Part shown: positions 5,892 to 14,641 of the stretch, piece after piece
How the letters are laid out: each line of letters starts with the position of its first letter
How positions within the stretch are numbered: position 1 is the first letter of the stretch
Notes under the pieces: generated by a model
Seen by the model: the letters and a program-made list of their open reading frames with translations, nothing else
Told to the model about the DNA's origin: nothing
Databases searched by the model: none
Assembly: GCA_003598085.1 (NCBI GenBank)
Contig: QZKU01000050.1
Coordinates: 1-15,398, forward strand
From: Candidatus Abyssobacteria bacterium SURF_5
GTDB taxonomy: Bacteria; Abyssobacteria; SURF-5
Direction: 5' to 3'
Length of the DNA stretch: 15,398 nt
Position numbers and translations under genes: made by a program

Positions 5892-8800
5892 ATGTTGAAC
5901 ATGAGATTGCGTCGCGAATTCCTGTTTCTCGCAGTATTCATTCTCTCGATCAACTATTCCGCCTATTCTCACTCTTCTCACATTGAAGGCCGCTCCGGCC
6001 CGAGATGGCCCAAGAATCTGCTGTGGTCGGCATCGACACATGCAAGAACCGCCGCGCCAACTCGGACGCTTCATGATGTTGAATTTCAGAGAGATGGTCT
6101 GAGCGTCCTGTTAACCGATTCCAGCATCGCAGATCAAGATTTGCTGAAATTGTCGGATGTGCACGTCGCGTTTCTCTCCGGATGGGCGCCAACATCGACA
6201 CCCGGAAAGGGACGTGAATGGAATAAAGTCAGACGCGCCTTCTACAGAGAAAATGCGGGGGCGTTTGGAATCGAGCATCTCATCGATTACGACCCGAAGC
6301 AAGAGCGCATCTCAACTTTTCGAATAATAGAAGTCCTGCGAACGCAATCTCACGGTGAAGCATTCTCCGTCCGCGTATCGGGCGAATCAAGGCCGGTTTC
6401 CGTTATCGAGCCTGTTGAGATCGAACGGAATCTTCTTTCAACTCATGGCGATGCCGCGAGAATAGTGTCCTGCATTCTCTATTGGCCGGCTTCCGAGCCT
6501 CTCTGGCGCATTCGAATCATGGATGAGACCGGCTATGACTATGTGGTAAAAGCCGCCACTGGCGACCTGATTTCGATGGCCAAGGACCCCGATATCACGC
6601 CAGCTTCGCCGGTTGCGCAGCCGGGGCGTGAAACCCTCTCACCAAAGCGCCCGCCAACCAATTTGCCCAATTTGCGACAGCAGGACCTATTTGAGGACCG
6701 AAGCGCTTTTCTGATCAACGTGCCCAATGAACTGTCGCCCATGGATATGAATGTCCCTGCCGCGGTTGCAGCCGCCTGCCACATATACTCCGCGAAGCCC
6801 GTCATCCTTTTCACCGACTCCATTTTTGATTGCGAGGAGCACGAGTGGTTTCTGGAGGATTATGCGCCGGGACAGATATTTGCCGTCGGATGTTATGTTG
6901 ATCCTTCAAGTGTGGCCTGCCCTGTAATCTCTGTTCAGGGAGAACCGCCGAGCGAAGTCGCCGCGAACCTTGCATACCTTGGCTGGAGCGCCAGCTCTTC
7001 CGCCGTCCTCACGGACTCTGAAGATTACAAGGCGGCTCTTTGCGCGCCTCCCCTGTGCAAGCGGCTTCAGGCGCCCCTGTTGTACTTTGAAGGGGAAAAT
7101 CTTCCCCAGATCACATCAGACTGCCTCTCCGCACTCGGTGCGGAAGACGTGTTTGTCATAGGAAACTGCCCTCCGACGGTCCTGAACGCTCTTATCGCCC
7201 TGGGTTGCACGGTGGAAATCTTGCCTGACGCCGGTTCGGTTGCGGAGAAAATGGAGGAGGAAGGACAAGTTGTTGACTATGTCGCCATGACGAATCCATC
7301 GGACCGGAACGGAGGCCTGGTCCCAAAGCTGTCCTTATTATCCTGTGTATTGGCCGCGCATCGAAACGGTGTTGTGTTGCCGCTCGAGTATGACGCCGTG
7401 TGGAAACAGCCCTATTACTGCACCGACACAACAACAACTCAACCCGACGGCGCCGTCGTTGGCCAAAAGTCGCTTTACGCGTGGTGGATCACCAGTACGC
7501 CTCCGACGCTGGAGCCGGGTTTCGTTCCCGAGTTCCATCCGGTTAACGGGCAGTACGGGTATGGGAATGTCCTCGGATGGGGCCGCAATCCGTTCTGCCT
7601 CGGCGCTTCCACTGACACAGCCTCGCTCTATGATCTGGCGCTGATCGACCTCGATGATAATAAGGTTTATGGTCCCGGCGAGCTGTTCTCGTCGGCGGAG
7701 TACTTTTCTTTTTATACTCCGCAGGTCGGAGAACGCACCTACCGGATTGACACCATTGGCGGATCGGAAAAATGGTGGGAAGACAGAGGCTACATGCTCG
7801 TCTCATTCCTCACGTGGAAGACCGGGACCGCCCAAATCGAGGGGATGGATTATCCATTTCTCTTGACATCGTTAGGGTTTGGCCAGGCGCTTGGATATTA
7901 TGACGTCGTCCAAATCGATTCGAACAGGGACGGCGATTTCGGCGATGCGGGTGAAGAACCCCGTTTTTCCGGAGAGCCCGTGACGGTTGGATCGCTTCAA
8001 TACGCTCCCACTATTGGAGTGGAGGATTACAAGACCGCGGGAGATCTCAAGCTTACCTATCCGTCTAAGGAAGAGATTTCGCAGAGTCTCTCTGATTTCT
8101 ACAGCGATCATCTCGACCATCCGCCGGAGTATCTGGCCATTGTCGGCTATCACACGGCGCTCCCGTTCGGGATCACGTACTGCGCATACGAAGGGACGGA
8201 AGATCTCCCGACAGATTACTACTACGGAGACTATGACGACGATCCGTTTGTTGACTTGGGAATAGGAAGAATCATCGGAGAGAACCACCGGTACGCTTCA
8301 GGAGCGGTCGCGCGAAGCGTTGCGTATGACGACATTTTTGATCCGGCGAACGCCTGCGTGCTCAGCATCGATCGGGGGCTGGGATTCGGCAACGAGGCCA
8401 TCCGCCAGATGGGGAACGTCGGATACACCGGCGCCGTATGCCGCGATCCCATCGACGTATGGTCGGATGACCAAATGGAGAACAAGACCGCCATTCTCCA
8501 CGATAATCATGCCGGAAGCTATGGATGGGTAGGCGGGCCGGTATGCACATTTCACAATCGATTGTCTCCGTGCGTGGCTGCGTCGGCGGGATGCAGCACC
8601 GCCAGCCTCGACTTTACTTCGCCCGTTTATTCGATCATAAACAGGTTTTTCCAGTGCGGCGCAATTTGCTACGCGGGGAATACTCGGAACGCCTCCAATC
8701 CCGGCTATTCCTATCATAGTATGTTCTGGGCTGCATTGAGCGCAGATGCACCTCTTGGCAAGGCGAATCTTGCCGCGCTCAACCATCAGCGATACATCTG

Positions 8801-10799
8801 CCTGGAAGAGGGAGATGCTCCTACTGCCTCTCAGGTCGCTTGCTATGAGGCTGTCATGTTTGGAGACCCTGCCGTCCGGCTGGCTTTTCTTCAACCGCCC
8901 GCTGTGGCGGCAGCGCGTATGGAGAAATCGATGGCTGGCGATGAGGCCTACTATATCGGGCCGGGCGAATGGTGGGAGGACAGCATTGAGGCACAATATC
9001 AATACTCAGCGCCCGGCGTTTACTTTGTCAATGACCCCATGTATCTCTACCATTTTGCCAATGTTCCAATCCCCTATCAGACGGAATTGGAAAGCGTTGT
9101 GCAACTGACTTCCTTGCCGTCTCCTCTTGGATGGACCGGGTACTATTTTGTGGATCAGCAGGCTGATGGAGAGGACGCGGTCCTGTGGCGCATTCGGGTC
9201 AAGGACTACAATCGGACAACGGGGGAAATATATTCAGAGACTGACTATGTCGAGTATCTCCTGAATATAACAAGCGAATTCCCCAGGACTCTCTATGTTG
9301 ACGCCGTCAGCCCATGTCCCGGCATCGGAAGCGAGGCGAATCCCTACTGCAACATCCAGACGGCCATCAATAATTCGCTTGACGGCGACACGATCATTGT
9401 GCGCGACGGCGCCTACACCGGCGCAAGCAACAAGAATCTCGACTTTTCGGGAAAAGCGATAACTCTTCGCTCCGAAAACGGCCCGGAGAATTGCATTATC
9501 AACTGCGAGGGCGACGGGAGAGGGTTTTATTTCCACACGTATGAAGGCCCGGCTTCCGTCGTCAAGGGGTTCACGGTCCGAAACGGGTACGCGTCAGGAT
9601 CGTATCCCACAAATTCGGGGGGCGCGATCCTGTGCGTCTCCGCCTCGCCCACTCTTGAGAACCTTATCCTGATCGATAACACCGCCACAACAGGCGGCGG
9701 AATTTTTTGTGTCGAGGGCTCATCCCCGGCGATCAGGAACAGCCGGCTATCCGGAAATTACGGAGACTTCGGCGGAGCGATCCGGTGCATGTATTCGTCC
9801 AGCCCCACTCTCTACAACTGCGAAGTAACCGCCAATTCCGCCTATTCGCACGGCGGAGGAATCTCGTGCGAGATAGAATCCTCCCCCATCATTACGGCCT
9901 GCAATATCAGCAATAACTGGCTCACGTTTTCCGGGGGATATGGCGGCGGATTGGATTGCTACTACTATTCATCGCCGACGCTCACCAACTGTACGATCGC
10001 CGGCAACTCGGCCAATAAGGGGGGCGGGATCCGTACGCAGTATTATTCTTCTCCAAGAATTAGATATTGTTCCTTCTCCAACAATTCCGCTGAATGGGGC
10101 GGGGGAATCGGATGTTACTACAATTGTTCAGTCACCATTGAAAATTGCGTCCTTTGGAATGATTCCGCTGTCAATGGACCGGAAATAGCAATCTTCTCCA
10201 CCACTGATCCCTCCCTGGTGTCTGTCGCCAACAGCGACGTCAAGGGTGGACAACCGGCCGTCTATCTCGAATCCGGCTGCACCCTCGACTGGGGCGCCGG
10301 CAACATCGACGCCGATCCGCTGTTTGCCGGCGGAGGCGACTATCATCTCACTGGAACCTCTCCGTGCATCGATGCCGGGACCGACGCGGGAGTCTATGAC
10401 GACATCGACGGAGACTTGCGTCCGCGCGGCGCGGGCTTCGATATCGGCGCGGACGAGTATTACGAGGTCAGCATGAAACTCGAGCCCGATGCCGCCACGG
10501 TCGAGCGCGGCGGAACGCTCGGCTACGATGTGACGCTGACCAACCACACCGCGACAACGCTGACATTCAAGTATCTCACGAATGTGACTCTGCCGAACGG
10601 GAGTCCGTATCCGCCATCGGGCGCGTTACTCGGGCCGAAGACCATTATGCTCGCTCCCTACGCCAGCCGCTCGGCGCATTTGACGCATCTGATTCCGATG
10701 AGCACGCCGCTCGGTACATACACCTACAACGCCTATATCGGAGTTGCTCCACCCACTCCGATGAACGAGCGGCACTTCGATTTCGAGGTGGCGCCATAA
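5892..10799 (+). CDS. large exported C25/gingipain-like cysteine peptidase with cell-wall-binding-like repeats and C-terminal right-handed beta-helix
   Basis: This gene encodes 1635 residues. A signal peptide occupies about 1-28. Residues about 199-231 resemble a PepSY-type strand-turn (LWRIRIMDETG, then AATGDL). Residues about 270-477 contain segments like cell-wall-binding repeat 2 (AKPVILFTDS with IFAVG; APLLYF with DVFVIGN). A calcium-loop-like DSNRDGDFGD lies near 676. Residues about 710-1000 resemble the C25 peptidase fold: PEYLAIVG, then DYYYGDYDDDPFVDLGIGRI. Candidate catalytic residues are H873 (DNHAGS, where gingipains have GHG) and C901 (SAGCSTA), followed by GDPAVRL. Residues about 1132-1524 are a right-handed beta-helix of coils such as SPTLTNCTIAGNSA-x-x-GGGI, ending in the DADPLF and FDIGADEY hallmark. 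An Ig-like tail (1525-1635) ends NERHFDFEVAP. The beta-helix and tail recur in the next gene. Peptidase activity is inferred; substrate and attachment are unknown. Confidence 0.85.
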   Translation: MLNMRLRREFLFLAVFILSINYSAYSHSSHIEGRSGPRWPKNLLWSASTHARTAAPTRTLHDVEFQRDGLSVLLTDSSIADQDLLKLSDVHVAFLSGWAPTSTPGKGREWNKVRRAFYRENAGAFGIEHLIDYDPKQERISTFRIIEVLRTQSHGEAFSVRVSGESRPVSVIEPVEIERNLLSTHGDAARIVSCILYWPASEPLWRIRIMDETGYDYVVKAATGDLISMAKDPDITPASPVAQPGRETLSPKRPPTNLPNLRQQDLFEDRSAFLINVPNELSPMDMNVPAAVAAACHIYSAKPVILFTDSIFDCEEHEWFLEDYAPGQIFAVGCYVDPSSVACPVISVQGEPPSEVAANLAYLGWSASSSAVLTDSEDYKAALCAPPLCKRLQAPLLYFEGENLPQITSDCLSALGAEDVFVIGNCPPTVLNALIALGCTVEILPDAGSVAEKMEEEGQVVDYVAMTNPSDRNGGLVPKLSLLSCVLAAHRNGVVLPLEYDAVWKQPYYCTDTTTTQPDGAVVGQKSLYAWWITSTPPTLEPGFVPEFHPVNGQYGYGNVLGWGRNPFCLGASTDTASLYDLALIDLDDNKVYGPGELFSSAEYFSFYTPQVGERTYRIDTIGGSEKWWEDRGYMLVSFLTWKTGTAQIEGMDYPFLLTSLGFGQALGYYDVVQIDSNRDGDFGDAGEEPRFSGEPVTVGSLQYAPTIGVEDYKTAGDLKLTYPSKEEISQSLSDFYSDHLDHPPEYLAIVGYHTALPFGITYCAYEGTEDLPTDYYYGDYDDDPFVDLGIGRIIGENHRYASGAVARSVAYDDIFDPANACVLSIDRGLGFGNEAIRQMGNVGYTGAVCRDPIDVWSDDQMENKTAILHDNHAGSYGWVGGPVCTFHNRLSPCVAASAGCSTASLDFTSPVYSIINRFFQCGAICYAGNTRNASNPGYSYHSMFWAALSADAPLGKANLAALNHQRYICLEEGDAPTASQVACYEAVMFGDPAVRLAFLQPPAVAAARMEKSMAGDEAYYIGPGEWWEDSIEAQYQYSAPGVYFVNDPMYLYHFANVPIPYQTELESVVQLTSLPSPLGWTGYYFVDQQADGEDAVLWRIRVKDYNRTTGEIYSETDYVEYLLNITSEFPRTLYVDAVSPCPGIGSEANPYCNIQTAINNSLDGDTIIVRDGAYTGASNKNLDFSGKAITLRSENGPENCIINCEGDGRGFYFHTYEGPASVVKGFTVRNGYASGSYPTNSGGAILCVSASPTLENLILIDNTATTGGGIFCVEGSSPAIRNSRLSGNYGDFGGAIRCMYSSSPTLYNCEVTANSAYSHGGGISCEIESSPIITACNISNNWLTFSGGYGGGLDCYYYSSPTLTNCTIAGNSANKGGGIRTQYYSSPRIRYCSFSNNSAEWGGGIGCYYNCSVTIENCVLWNDSAVNGPEIAIFSTTDPSLVSVANSDVKGGQPAVYLESGCTLDWGAGNIDADPLFAGGGDYHLTGTSPCIDAGTDAGVYDDIDGDLRPRGAGFDIGADEYYEVSMKLEPDAATVERGGTLGYDVTLTNHTATTLTFKYLTNVTLPNGSPYPPSGALLGPKTIMLAPYASRSAHLTHLIPMSTPLGTYTYNAYIGVAPPTPMNERHFDFEVAP
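10764..10795 (+). repeat. 32-bp exact repeat, copy 1 (3' end of the C25 gene)
   Basis: The bases encoding NERHFDFEVAP, up to the last full-match base before the stop, are identical to 12274-12305. The codons just upstream differ, and the stop codons differ too (TAA here, TAG there). Confidence 0.9.
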
Positions 10800-10848
10800 A
10801 GGCAGTTTAATTATTATGGCAAAGCCTTCAACCAGAAGGAGGAGCAAC

Positions 10849-12309
10849 ATGAAGAGGCTGTATGTGCCAGTTCTCTTGGCGCTGGCTGCCGCCATAAGCG
10901 CCGCGTCTCCAGGTTCTGCGGACACCTACTATGTGCCGGACGACTTCGTGACAATCCAGGCGGCGCTTGATGCGGCGGCAAACGGTGATGAAATCATCGT
11001 GCGGGACGGCACTCATGCAGGCACAGATCTGACTTTCGCAGGCAAGGCTTTGACGTTGCGTTCAGAGAATGGACCTTCGGCCTGCATTATCGAAGGGGCG
11101 GAGAGCGGTTGGGTTTTTCGGTTCGGCAACGAATCTTCCGATTCGATACTTGATGGATTCACTATAACCCATGGCCCCGCTGGCGGGATAGTCTGCATGT
11201 CCTATTCCTCGCTTGCGATCACCAACTGCATCGTTACCGGGAATGGGGGCGAGATGGCCGGCTTCGGCGGCGGAATTTACTGCAGCTATTCCGATCCGAC
11301 AATCACAAACTGTGTCATTACCGATAATTCGCTCGGGGCTTTCGGCGACGGGGGCGGTATCATGTGTTGGAGCGCATCTCCAACCATCGCCAATTGCGTC
11401 ATCAGCGGCAATTCGGTCGGCTACATGGGTGCAGGCGGGGGCATCCACTGTTACTATTATTCTTCTCCGGTAATAACCAACTGCACAATCACCGGCAATT
11501 CAGCAACGGACAACGGCGGCGGCGGCGGGATTTACAGTATGAACTCCACGCCCGTGATTACCAATTGCACAATCAGCGGCAATTCTTCGCATTTTGCTGG
11601 AGGAGGACTTCATTTTGAAGGAGCGGCCGGCTTGGAGACGCTCATCAACTGCATTGTATGGGGGAATGAAACGGCTCTGGATGTTGGAAATGAAATCTAT
11701 ATTGGAACGTACGGCCATGTCCTCACCGTCGGTTCTACCGATGTAAGAGACCGACTCGGTTTCGATGACGTATATGTCGATCCTCTCGCCATATTGAATT
11801 GGCTGGAAGGCAACATCAACGCCGATCCACTATTTGTGGGTGCCGGCGACTTCCATCTCACAGCCGGCTCGCCGTGTGTCGATTCGGGGGCGGCTGCCGC
11901 AATCGATGACGATATCGATGGCGATCCGAGGCCGCGCGGGGCCGGCTTCGACATGGGATCCGACGAATTCTATGAAGTCAGCATGCGACTTGTTCCCGAT
12001 GCGGATGAAGCATCAAGAGGCGGTTCACTTGGATATGATGTGACGGTCACGAATCACACTGATGTCGTGCAGACATTCGAGTACTGGACCATGGTTCGAT
12101 TGCCTAACGGTTCGATGTATCCCCCATCGGGTGCGCTCTTCGGGCCGCACACAGTGAATCTTCCTCCCTTCGCGAGCGGATCAGCGCACCTGTCGCATGC
12201 AATTCCAGTGATCGCACCTTTGGGGATGTATACTTACAATGCATATATCGGGCCGAATCCGCCGTTGCCGACAAACGAGCGGCACTTCGATTTCGAGGTG
12301 GCGCCGTAG
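10849..12309 (+). CDS. exported right-handed beta-helix protein
   Basis: This gene encodes 486 residues. AGGAGG (10837-10842) with a 6-nt spacer sets ATG 10849; an upstream in-frame ATG (10816) lacks a site. A signal peptide covers about 1-24, with an alanine-rich core and PGSA before DTYYVPDDF. Residues 25 to about 370 form a right-handed parallel beta-helix: an IQAALDAAANGDEIIVRDG opener, then coils of about 25-30 residues built on ITNCTITGNSA and GGGI, closed by NINADPLF, SPCVDSG and DGDPRPRGAGFDMGSDE. Residues about 374-486 are an Ig-like tail ending NERHFDFEVAP. The whole mature protein aligns with the last 500 residues of the C25 protein, only 49 nt upstream, so the two are probably co-transcribed. 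No catalytic residues of polysaccharide lyases are evident. An adhesive or scaffold role is plausible but not shown. Confidence 0.9.
   Translation: MKRLYVPVLLALAAAISAASPGSADTYYVPDDFVTIQAALDAAANGDEIIVRDGTHAGTDLTFAGKALTLRSENGPSACIIEGAESGWVFRFGNESSDSILDGFTITHGPAGGIVCMSYSSLAITNCIVTGNGGEMAGFGGGIYCSYSDPTITNCVITDNSLGAFGDGGGIMCWSASPTIANCVISGNSVGYMGAGGGIHCYYYSSPVITNCTITGNSATDNGGGGGIYSMNSTPVITNCTISGNSSHFAGGGLHFEGAAGLETLINCIVWGNETALDVGNEIYIGTYGHVLTVGSTDVRDRLGFDDVYVDPLAILNWLEGNINADPLFVGAGDFHLTAGSPCVDSGAAAAIDDDIDGDPRPRGAGFDMGSDEFYEVSMRLVPDADEASRGGSLGYDVTVTNHTDVVQTFEYWTMVRLPNGSMYPPSGALFGPHTVNLPPFASGSAHLSHAIPVIAPLGMYTYNAYIGPNPPLPTNERHFDFEVAP
12274..12305 (+). repeat. 32-bp exact repeat, copy 2 (3' end of the beta-helix gene)
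   Basis: Identical to 10764-10795; see that entry. It encodes NERHFDFEVAP. Confidence 0.9.
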
Positions 12310-12380
12310 TTTGGTAGATTCGCAAAATAAGGTCCATGCGCCATGCGGGAGCACGGCGGCGTCACAGTGGTTCTTTCCAA

Positions 12381-12404
12381 TGAAAAATTATTTTTCAGTG
12401 AAAA
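12381..12404. promoter_or_regulatory. three-arm inverted repeat upstream of the LVIVD gene
   Basis: TGAAAAA (12381-12387) pairs with TTTTTCA (12391-12397) across a TTA loop. The same middle arm also pairs with TGAAAA (12399-12404) across one G. The arms can form alternative hairpins in RNA or a repeated operator in DNA. The site is 42 nt upstream of ATG 12446. No clear promoter boxes could be fitted around it. Confidence 0.35.
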
Positions 12405-12445
12405 GATACGGGAGAAAAAAAGGTGCCAATGAAGGGAGAATATGC

Positions 12446-14641
12446 ATGAGTAAGAGATTCAGGCTTGTTTTGGCTACCCATTTCGTGCTTCTTTGCCTTT
12501 TTTGCAACAACTCTATAGCGCATGCGGCCTGCGAGCCGCACTTCACGCCTATCGTCGGCACGCTGAGTGTCGAAAGCGTGAATGGTCTGGCGGTCTCTGG
12601 AGATTATGCCTATTTAACCACATGGTATGGGCTAACAATTGTGGATGTCTCGACTCCTGCAAGCCCTGTCCAGGCCTCTTCACTTGAAGGGATCGGCTCA
12701 TGTTACGGCGTTGCCGTATCGGGATCATACGCATATCTCGCGTCAGAAAGCTATGGACTTTTTATTGTTGATGTCTCGAATCCGGAAGCACCGGTGCTGG
12801 CGGGATCGCTAGCCACTCCGGCGTATCAAGTCGCGGTCTCAGGGGCGTATGCATATGTTGTAGGCAGCGCCTGGTTGCAGGTGGTGGATGTATCGAATCC
12901 GGCGTCTCCCGTAATCGTGGGCTCGGCGGATCTGCCGGATTGGCCAAATGATGTGGCTGTCTCCGGTTCATATGCTTACGTAGCCGTCGGTCTGACAGGG
13001 CTCTGCATCCTCGATGTGTCTGCACCGGCGTCACCATCCATCGTTGGCTCGATCGACACGCTTCACCTGGCCTCCGGTGTGGCCATTGATGATTCCTATG
13101 TTTACGTTGCCGATGGATATGCCGGCCTCGTGATCATCGATGTTTCTCTTCCTGCGGTTCCTTTCATAGCCGGGACGGTAGCCGCAGGGCTGCCGTTCGA
13201 CACGGCGACGGATGTGGCTGTTAATGGAGACATTGCCTTCGTCACGTCATATTACGCAGGTCTTCAGATTGTGGACATTACCTCACCTGTCGAATCATTT
13301 GTTATCGGATCCGCACCCGTACAAAGCAGCTTTCCCGCCTCCTATGTCGCCTGGGACGGCGATTACGCGTACGTAGTCGCTTACGGATACGAAGAAAATT
13401 TCCTGGTCGTCGATGTCTCGGACCCCCTTTCTCCTCATATGATCAGCTACCATTCCACTTTGGGACCGGCCTATGGGATCGATGTGTCCGGAAACTACGC
13501 GTATGTTGCGGAGGAATGGGAAGGGGTTGAGATACTCGACATCAGCGACCCCGCCGCGCCTGAAATAGTTGGGGGCGTGGATACTCCGGGCCGCGCGACA
13601 GAGCTGATAGTATCCGGCAATTTTGCTTACGTTGCCGACGGATGGGGAGGCGGTCTGCAGGTTTTGGATGTTACGAATCCATCCACGCCCCACATAGAGG
13701 GTTCGGTTGCGACCCCCGGTTTGGCGGTGGATATCGCCCTTTCAGGGAACTATGCATATGTGGCCGATTCCACGAGTCTCCTGGTTGTCGATGTTTCGAG
13801 CCCGCAGTCGCCGTTCATTGCCGGTTCACTCGATATTTCCGCGCTGCGGGTCGCGGCATCGGGTTCGTATGTCTATGTTGTTGGCAGCCCCACGGGATTG
13901 AGAGTAGTGGATTGCAGCAATCCTGCCGCGCCCGTTGTCGCAGGAATGGTAGAGTTAAGCGGTCCGCGCGACGTGGAGGTGCAGGGTTCGTATGTCTATG
14001 TCGCCGCCGAGGAAACAGGAAATTTCGGCGTGCACGTTGTAGATGTATCCAATCCGTCGGCGCCTTATATCGTTGGATGGGTTGGTGCACAGGGTGAAAT
14101 CCACAAAATCGAACTGGCGGATTCCTGCGCCTATATCGCGGGAAATAGTTATACTTATTCTCCGTTCCTCCAGGTCATAGAGATATCCGATCCCGCCTTT
14201 CCCATTTCACTCGGTTCTTTCAGTAACGGAATTACTTCCTACGATGTCGCAGTCTCCGCATCTCACGCCTATCTCGCGCATTATGCATTCGGCATCAGCG
14301 TGGTTCAATTGTGCCCCGAGCTCTTCAGGATAAACCTCGAGGCGCCCGCAGACCTGGCAGTGTTATCGCAACCGCCCACTTTCTCCTGGACCGCCAGCGG
14401 CGGAACAAATAATGCATTCGCGGTTGATGTCAGCGCTTCAGCCGGATTCACAAAATATTGGTCCACATACGAGAACCTGCACCAGATCATCACCGAAACA
14501 AGTTGGGCCATGTCGCCCGCCGTCTGGGACATGATTCCCGCCGGCGCAAGACTATATTGGCGCGTGCGCGGGGCGGACCTGGACGTTGCGCCGCTCGATA
14601 TCATCACCAGCGACGAGGTCTGGTCGTTCACAAAAGAATGA
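12446..14641 (+). CDS. exported LVIVD-repeat (beta-propeller) protein with C-terminal Ig-like module
   Basis: This gene encodes 731 residues. ATG 12446 follows AAGGGAG (12432-12438) with a 7-nt spacer and opens a signal peptide (about 1-31, MSKRFRL then a hydrophobic core ending IAHA). The frame is open further upstream, but only as overlap with the preceding gene. Residues about 39-625 hold fourteen LVIVD repeats of about 40 residues, with consensus D-V-A-V-S-G-S-Y-A-Y-V-A-x-x-x-x-G-L and then VVDVSNPxxPxIxGS. Fourteen equals two seven-bladed propellers. LVIVD repeats are found in bacterial and archaeal surface proteins. Residues about 626-731 are the same Ig/Fn3-like module as in the S8 protease (KYWSTYENLH, YWR-x-RGAD, IITSD). 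It may be a surface or matrix protein; whether the shared module lets it bind the same partner as the protease is inference. Confidence 0.92.
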   Translation: MSKRFRLVLATHFVLLCLFCNNSIAHAACEPHFTPIVGTLSVESVNGLAVSGDYAYLTTWYGLTIVDVSTPASPVQASSLEGIGSCYGVAVSGSYAYLASESYGLFIVDVSNPEAPVLAGSLATPAYQVAVSGAYAYVVGSAWLQVVDVSNPASPVIVGSADLPDWPNDVAVSGSYAYVAVGLTGLCILDVSAPASPSIVGSIDTLHLASGVAIDDSYVYVADGYAGLVIIDVSLPAVPFIAGTVAAGLPFDTATDVAVNGDIAFVTSYYAGLQIVDITSPVESFVIGSAPVQSSFPASYVAWDGDYAYVVAYGYEENFLVVDVSDPLSPHMISYHSTLGPAYGIDVSGNYAYVAEEWEGVEILDISDPAAPEIVGGVDTPGRATELIVSGNFAYVADGWGGGLQVLDVTNPSTPHIEGSVATPGLAVDIALSGNYAYVADSTSLLVVDVSSPQSPFIAGSLDISALRVAASGSYVYVVGSPTGLRVVDCSNPAAPVVAGMVELSGPRDVEVQGSYVYVAAEETGNFGVHVVDVSNPSAPYIVGWVGAQGEIHKIELADSCAYIAGNSYTYSPFLQVIEISDPAFPISLGSFSNGITSYDVAVSASHAYLAHYAFGISVVQLCPELFRINLEAPADLAVLSQPPTFSWTASGGTNNAFAVDVSASAGFTKYWSTYENLHQIITETSWAMSPAVWDMIPAGARLYWRVRGADLDVAPLDIITSDEVWSFTKE

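Noticed and set aside
8298-9002. 234-codon open frame on the minus strand
   Set aside because: It lies wholly inside the C25-like coding region, whose + strand frame shows clear domain motifs. It has no recognisable product and is explained by codon bias.
9600-11620. Regularly spaced repeats in the beta-helix genes considered as a CRISPR or tandem-repeat array
   Set aside because: The period follows the 25-30 residue coils of the beta-helix, the units vary at DNA level, and the frame is open throughout.
12272-12309. C-terminal tails considered as sorting signals (PEP-CTERM or T9SS type)
   Set aside because: There is no transmembrane helix with a basic end and no typical T9SS C-terminal domain; the tails look like the last strands of Ig-like domains.
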